Part shown: positions 59,749 to 64,000 of the stretch, one piece after another
How the letters are laid out: each line of letters begins with the position of its first letter
Position numbering within the stretch: position 1 is the first letter of the stretch
From: an uncultured Lachnospiraceae bacterium
GTDB taxonomy: Bacteria; Bacillota; Clostridia; Lachnospirales; Lachnospiraceae
Assembly (NCBI GenBank): GCA_910586255.1
Contig: CAJUHR010000012.1
Location: forward strand, 2,735-66,734
Reading direction: 5' to 3'
DNA: 64,000 nucleotides
Position numbers and translations under genes: made by a program
The notes under the pieces: generated by a model
Seen by the model: only the letters and a program-made list of their open reading frames with translations
What the model was told of the DNA's origin: nothing
Databases searched by the model: none

Positions 59749-61056
59749 TTATTTGTTGATTGTTTCCTCCTGAATCCGATCAAGCTCTGCCATACACTCA
59801 TCCACCGTGGCGCCATTGAGAAGCTGCCGCACAATCAAGCAGAGATTTCCCCACTGCTCCATCTTCATACTGGCATTGGAAGCCAGCACATAAACATCTT
59901 CCTTCATCTTGTCGTTCAGGGGCTTTAACGCGGGGATGCAATCCACCTCCACATTTTTCGTTGCGGGAATTACACGGTTTGTCTGGGAATAAACCTTCAG
60001 TGCCTCATCAGAGAGAATGACCTCTAAGACCTCCTTTGTATCTTCTAAATGCTCTGCATTGACGCCAATACCGTAGCCGGTTATGGGAACCACCGGCATC
60101 TGCCCGCGGCTGCTGGGAAAACCGATTACCTGCATTTCAAAATCTGGATTTCCATAAGATGTATCCGCATTGGCCGCTCCCCAAAAGGCCATCACAATCG
60201 GCGTTTTCTGAGCCAGAAAATCCGGCCCTTCCCCTTCAATAGCCTCATACGTATAGGCAGTCTTGGCATCGATATAACCCTTGTCAATCATCTCCTGCAA
60301 GAACTCAAAGCCAGGACGCATATAATCGCTGTACTTACTCTTTCCGCTGTTGAGAGCCTCAATCTCTGCCTGTGTATCTCCGCCATTATACATATCGGCA
60401 AATGCCTGAGCAAAGACAAAGGCTTCCAGCCACCAGCGGTTGGCGCCCACCGGTGTTTTAATACCATTTTCCTTGAATACCCGGCAACATTCCAAAAACT
60501 CTTCCGGTGTGTTGGGCAGAGACAGATTGTACCGATCAAACATCTCCTTATTGACAAACAGTCCGTAAGCCACCACCTCCTGCGGAATCGCCACCAGCTT
60601 TCCGTTGACTGTATTTGCTGCTTTCACCACTTCTCGCAGATTTTTTGCACATTCCAAATCAGAGAGATCCAGCAACATTCCCTCCTCACCCAGCACCTGA
60701 ATACAGTCCGGATTGAGCAGATAAAAATCATCCATATTGTTGCGCACCCTGTCTAGCGCCACATCATCATAAGTTCTCTCCTGATAATTTTCCGCTGTAT
60801 AGGTACAATACTCTACCGTCAGGCCCAACTTGTCCTCAGCCATACTGATTGTCTTGTCAAAGGCCGTCCTGGATACATTGTCAACCCCTGGCTTTGACTT
60901 TTCCATGGGTCCAAATACATTGACCACTTTCTTGTTTTCCTCCACATCCGCAACCAGATTCTTAGGCAAATCGCCTTTTGCATTACAGGCTGCGGCAGAC
61001 ATTGCCAGAATTCCTGCCAGACAAACCGTTACAACTTTTTTGATACTCTTCTTCAT
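59749..61056 (-). CDS. Sugar ABC transporter substrate-binding lipoprotein
   Basis: A 435-residue protein. The signal peptide ends with a lipobox AMSAAACNAKG (cysteine near residue 24). The mature part has the family-1 solute-binding layout: NMDDFYLLNPDCIQVLGEEG, KLVAIPQEVVAYGLFVNKEM, NTPEEFLECCRVFKENGIKT, VPITGYGIGVNAEHLE. No permease genes adjoin. It stands 15 bases after the hybrid kinase gene, so it may be the kinase's ligand sensor, a known pairing in Lachnospiraceae. Confidence 0.85.
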   Translation of the reverse strand: MKKSIKKVVTVCLAGILAMSAAACNAKGDLPKNLVADVEENKKVVNVFGPMEKSKPGVDNVSRTAFDKTISMAEDKLGLTVEYCTYTAENYQERTYDDVALDRVRNNMDDFYLLNPDCIQVLGEEGMLLDLSDLECAKNLREVVKAANTVNGKLVAIPQEVVAYGLFVNKEMFDRYNLSLPNTPEEFLECCRVFKENGIKTPVGANRWWLEAFVFAQAFADMYNGGDTQAEIEALNSGKSKYSDYMRPGFEFLQEMIDKGYIDAKTAYTYEAIEGEGPDFLAQKTPIVMAFWGAANADTSYGNPDFEMQVIGFPSSRGQMPVVPITGYGIGVNAEHLEDTKEVLEVILSDEALKVYSQTNRVIPATKNVEVDCIPALKPLNDKMKEDVYVLASNASMKMEQWGNLCLIVRQLLNGATVDECMAELDRIQEETINK

Positions 61057-61071
61057 AATCCTCTCTAATTT

Positions 61072-63657
61072 CTATTTAATTCTTTGAATATATTGATTTA
61101 TGGTATTCTTCAACAGCTCCATATCAATCGGCTTTGGAACATGGACATTCATGCCTGCATCCAAAGCATCCTTAACATCCTCTGCAAAGGCATTGGCAGT
61201 CATGGCAATAATGGGAATTTCTCCCGCGTCCCTGCGCTTTAATGCCCGGATTGCCCTGGACGCCTCATAACCGTTCATGACCGGCATCTGAACATCCATC
61301 AAAATAGCGTCAAACTCACCCTCCGCAGCTTTCTCAAAACGCTCTACCACCAGCTGACCGTTTTCCATAATCTCGCAGGTCGCTCCTTCCACATCCAAAA
61401 GCTCTGAGAGAATTTCTGCATTAATCTCATTGTCCTCTGCCACCAAAAAATGCAATCCGTTCAAATCAGCCTGCCCGGCGGCCTCTGGCCTCAGATTTTC
61501 CATTTTCTGCCCGGCATTTATTTCAAGAATCTTTTCCTTAAATGCAGATACAAAAAATGGTTTTGCCAAAATTCCCGCATGTTCTATATGGCAAATCTCA
61601 TCCTCCACATCAACTCCGTCATAGGCGGTGAGGAACAGAATCGGCAGTGTATCGGATATGGTGTTCCGAATCTCTTTTGCTGTCTCGACTCCATTCATAT
61701 CCGGCATTTTCCAATCCAGAAGAATCATGTTATAAGCCTGGTCTGTATCCATTTTCTGCCAAAGCAGACACAAAGCCTCCCTTCCGCTGGTAGCGGTATC
61801 CACCACCACTTCCGTATTGCTCATAAGCATCTGTATATTCCTGCAGTTCTCCGCATCATCGTCCACTGCCAGAATCCGGAATATTCCGTTTCTCCCCCAA
61901 AACTCCCGGTCTGTCTCACCTTCCGGTATGCGAAGCTCTAATTCAACCCGAAAAATACTTCCCTTATCTACCTCACTGGAAACCTGGATGGTGCCTCCCA
62001 TAAGCTCCACGATATTTTTGGTAATCGCCATGCCAAGACCTGTTCCCTGCACCTTGTTGGTGGTGCTGTTTTCCGCCCTGGTAAAAGCCTCAAAAATCAT
62101 CTCCAGATATTCCGGTGTCATTCCATAGCCATCATCCTCCACTTCAATACGGATATGCTCATATTGATTGGAACGCTGAGGCAGACCAATAATACGGAAC
62201 CAGATATTGCCTCCCCTGGGCGTATATTTCACCGCATTGGAAAGAAGGTTAATCAAAATCTGATTAATCCTAGTCTCATCTCCCACCAGATACTCGTGCT
62301 TGATGCCGGTCACATCCACCTCAAAATTCTGATCTCTAGCATTTGCCATGGGACGAATGATGGCATCCACCGAGGATACCAGGTCATTCAGCGTAAATTC
62401 CCCCATGGTCAGCACCACTTTTCCGCTCTCGATTTTAGAGACATCTAAAACGTCATTGATCAGGCTGAGAAGATGCTGACCAGACGCGGTGATTTTTCTT
62501 GTATATTCCCGTACCTTCGCCGGATTGTCCGCGTCCTTGGCCAGCAGAGTCGTAAATCCCAGGATCGCGTTCATCGGAGTCCGGATATCATGAGACATAT
62601 TGGACAAAAATGTGGTTTTCGATTTGCTCGCAATCTGTGCGGCCTGCAGAGCCTCTGCCAGTTGCTTATTGTGAATTTCCCGCTCCGTTTCCCGTTCCCT
62701 GCGCACCCTGTCCTGCTGTCTTTTGTTCAAATAATACAGGAGGCAACAGAGCAAAAATGCTGTCAGCATAACAAGAACAACAATTAAAATATTCTGATTG
62801 ACAGCTCTGCCCTCCTGCTGTATCGCTTCAATCGGAACATAACCGACCAGATAAATTCCCCCGCCGTTGACCGCCCACATATAAATCAGAGAATCCTTAT
62901 CCCGAATATCGTGATAAAACATGATATCCTTACCGACCTTCATTCTGGCTGCCACCTCTGCCTGAAGATTTGGCTCCATAATATTATTAGCCCTGTAAAA
63001 ATCCTGCAGATTCAAATGCCCTGCAGTCCGCTCGCCCATTCCCTTGGGCTTTAACACCATCCTTTCGCTCTTTGCATCCATTACATAAAGCATGGCGTTT
63101 CCGTTATAAAAGCTCCCTGGCAATGCCTCATCAAAGGAGTCGTAGATATACTCCACATAAAGAGCCGCTATCTCCTCATTATCCTTTATCACCGGACATT
63201 TTATAGTATATGCCCATGTTCCCAGACTGTTTATATAAGATTGGGAAACGGGAAGACCCTCCACCATATTACCCGCAGAAAAATCCAGTTCCTTCTCTGA
63301 AAACGTATCTCCTATATTGGATACCCCTTCCGTTTCCCCTGAAAATATCAAAGAAACTCTTACCATGGTCCGGTTTTTTTCGTAGGAACGAATGAATTTT
63401 TCCGGCTCTTCAATCATAGTAATCTCCTTGGCAAGCAATTTCTGAAACTCTGCTTCCTTGGTCAGAATCGCCTGAATCGTTCCCTTAATCAGTCCCAGAC
63501 TCTCACTTAGATTGTAAATTGCCGATGAAGACATCTCCGCTGATATCTTTCTTGCCACCGAAAACACAAATGTTCCCAAAATAGAAAAAACAAGTATAAT
63601 GGAAAAAATCAAAGAGAATCCTTTGTTTTTCCAGCTTCTCTCTTTTCTTTTTTTCAT
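61072..63657 (-). CDS. Hybrid sensor histidine kinase with two receiver domains
   Basis: About 861 residues from ATG at 63657, with GGAG six bases before (an ATG 14 codons upstream has no site). A membrane segment (GFSLIFSIILVFSILGTFVF) is followed by about 250 extracytoplasmic residues of dCACHE-like type and a second segment (ILIVVLVMLTAFLLCCLLYY). Then come HisKA with FLSNMSHDIRTPMNAILGF, HATPase with NQILINLLSNAVKYTPRGGN and GTGLGMAITKNIVELMGG, and two receiver domains (ILAVDDDAENCRN; ILLDWKMPDMNGVE; and FLVAEDNEINAEIL; ILMDVQMPVMNGYE). No output domain, so the phosphoryl group must pass to another regulator. Confidence 0.9.
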   Translation of the reverse strand: MKKRKERSWKNKGFSLIFSIILVFSILGTFVFSVARKISAEMSSSAIYNLSESLGLIKGTIQAILTKEAEFQKLLAKEITMIEEPEKFIRSYEKNRTMVRVSLIFSGETEGVSNIGDTFSEKELDFSAGNMVEGLPVSQSYINSLGTWAYTIKCPVIKDNEEIAALYVEYIYDSFDEALPGSFYNGNAMLYVMDAKSERMVLKPKGMGERTAGHLNLQDFYRANNIMEPNLQAEVAARMKVGKDIMFYHDIRDKDSLIYMWAVNGGGIYLVGYVPIEAIQQEGRAVNQNILIVVLVMLTAFLLCCLLYYLNKRQQDRVRRERETEREIHNKQLAEALQAAQIASKSKTTFLSNMSHDIRTPMNAILGFTTLLAKDADNPAKVREYTRKITASGQHLLSLINDVLDVSKIESGKVVLTMGEFTLNDLVSSVDAIIRPMANARDQNFEVDVTGIKHEYLVGDETRINQILINLLSNAVKYTPRGGNIWFRIIGLPQRSNQYEHIRIEVEDDGYGMTPEYLEMIFEAFTRAENSTTNKVQGTGLGMAITKNIVELMGGTIQVSSEVDKGSIFRVELELRIPEGETDREFWGRNGIFRILAVDDDAENCRNIQMLMSNTEVVVDTATSGREALCLLWQKMDTDQAYNMILLDWKMPDMNGVETAKEIRNTISDTLPILFLTAYDGVDVEDEICHIEHAGILAKPFFVSAFKEKILEINAGQKMENLRPEAAGQADLNGLHFLVAEDNEINAEILSELLDVEGATCEIMENGQLVVERFEKAAEGEFDAILMDVQMPVMNGYEASRAIRALKRRDAGEIPIIAMTANAFAEDVKDALDAGMNVHVPKPIDMELLKNTINQYIQRIK

Positions 63658-63699
63658 TTCCATCTCCGCCTTGCCGAGCTTGATCAGCACCCCCGACAC

Positions 63700-63966
63700 A
63701 AAAATCCAAATTCTCTATTTATATAATATACCACTAATGGCAGACAAAGTCAAAAAAATCACTTGCTATTCTACTCAAAGCATGTTATGGTAGATACATC
63801 CATTCCAAATCATATCTGTTTTTCAGAAATTTTCAGGTATCTTTTGTCACTTAGGCTTCTACCCCTCTCTATACCATCGCCATCCTGTTTTGAATCCTGT
63901 CAGCCATATCTTTATCAAACGAAACATTTCTATAAATCAATCGCAATCTATCAGGAGGAATTCTAT
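63700..63966. other. Divergent intergenic region
   Basis: Between the kinase start and the plus-strand start at 63967. AT-rich TATATAATATA words near 63719-63732 and plus-strand AGGAGG at 63953-63958. No other feature recognised. Confidence 0.5.
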
Positions 63967-64000
63967 ATGACCAATTCAAAAAATACAACGTTATCAACTA
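63967..64000 (+). CDS. Start of a plus-strand gene cut by the window edge
   Basis: ATG at 63967 has a perfect AGGAGG eight bases before it. Eleven codons are visible (MTNSKNTTLST). Too short to identify; divergent from the hybrid kinase, so it could be its partner. Confidence 0.6.
   Translation, partial: MTNSKNTTLST

Overview
The window looks like chromosomal DNA of an anaerobic, low-to-mid-GC Firmicute, most likely a Lachnospiraceae (Clostridium cluster XIVa) gut clostridium. The support is: strong AGGAGG-type ribosome sites and sigma-A promoters; a two-subunit iron-sulfur L-serine dehydratase; rubredoxin and ferredoxin genes; a CitXG fusion with CitC; many lipoprotein sugar-binding proteins; and DUF1848 and AraC/LysR regulators. 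No rRNA or tRNA genes, phage genes or CRISPR array were seen.

Layout. (1) 1-9.8 kb, mixed accessory genes, nearly all on the minus strand: the start of a hexapeptide-repeat protein cut by the window edge, AraC and iron-alcohol-dehydrogenase remnants, a secreted protein, a MATE exporter with its AraC-GNAT regulator, a pRiA4b ORF-3-like protein with hexapeptide repeats, a MutT hydrolase, a lipoprotein gene broken by a one-base slip in an A tract, and a small RNA gene with a near-consensus promoter and a terminator. (2) 9.8-36.6 kb, a defence island. A minus-strand block of about 23 kb starts with an XRE regulator and the DNA phosphorothioation genes dndC-D-E-A. It continues with a NERD-UvrD helicase and an AddB-like iron-sulfur protein, a MazEF-type toxin pair with its own promoter, an SNF2-like helicase, a RecQ-like helicase, a 267-residue protein, a 1026-residue P-loop ATPase, a helical protein and an HNH endonuclease. 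Divergent from it lie a second PAPS-reductase-like enzyme with a zinc ribbon and a DUF262 (GmrSD-type) protein. A 167-bp MITE-like element ends the island. (3) 36.8-41.6 kb: an Rpn-family nuclease, a methyltransferase, and a LysR regulator divergent from sdaAB-sdaAA, whose operon is bracketed by a 42-bp inverted repeat. (4) 41.6-44.5 kb: a sugar-binding lipoprotein and a chemoreceptor. (5) 44.5-57.2 kb, tricarboxylic-acid metabolism: LysR, AEC carrier, aconitase-family hydratase, PrpF isomerase, isocitrate/isopropylmalate-type dehydrogenase, a frameshifted aconitase, then citXG and citC on the other strand. (6) 57.2-59.6 kb, a small redox cluster: ferredoxin, NapH-like membrane protein, Crp/Fnr regulator, a 25-residue one-cluster ferredoxin and rubredoxin. 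(7) 59.7-64 kb: a sugar-binding lipoprotein, a hybrid histidine kinase and the start of a plus-strand gene.

How the island may work (inference). DndA supplies sulfur, and DndC, DndD and DndE place phosphorothioates on host DNA. The SNF2/RecQ/267-residue/ATPase quartet resembles the DpdE-F-G-H genes of 7-deazaguanine islands and may be the same kind of module as the PbeABCD block reported downstream of archaeal DndCDEA. It would act on unmodified DNA, with NERD-UvrD/AddB-like, HNH and DUF262 proteins as possible extra effectors. The DndFGH restriction genes and DndB were not found. The combination is the most interesting item in the window.
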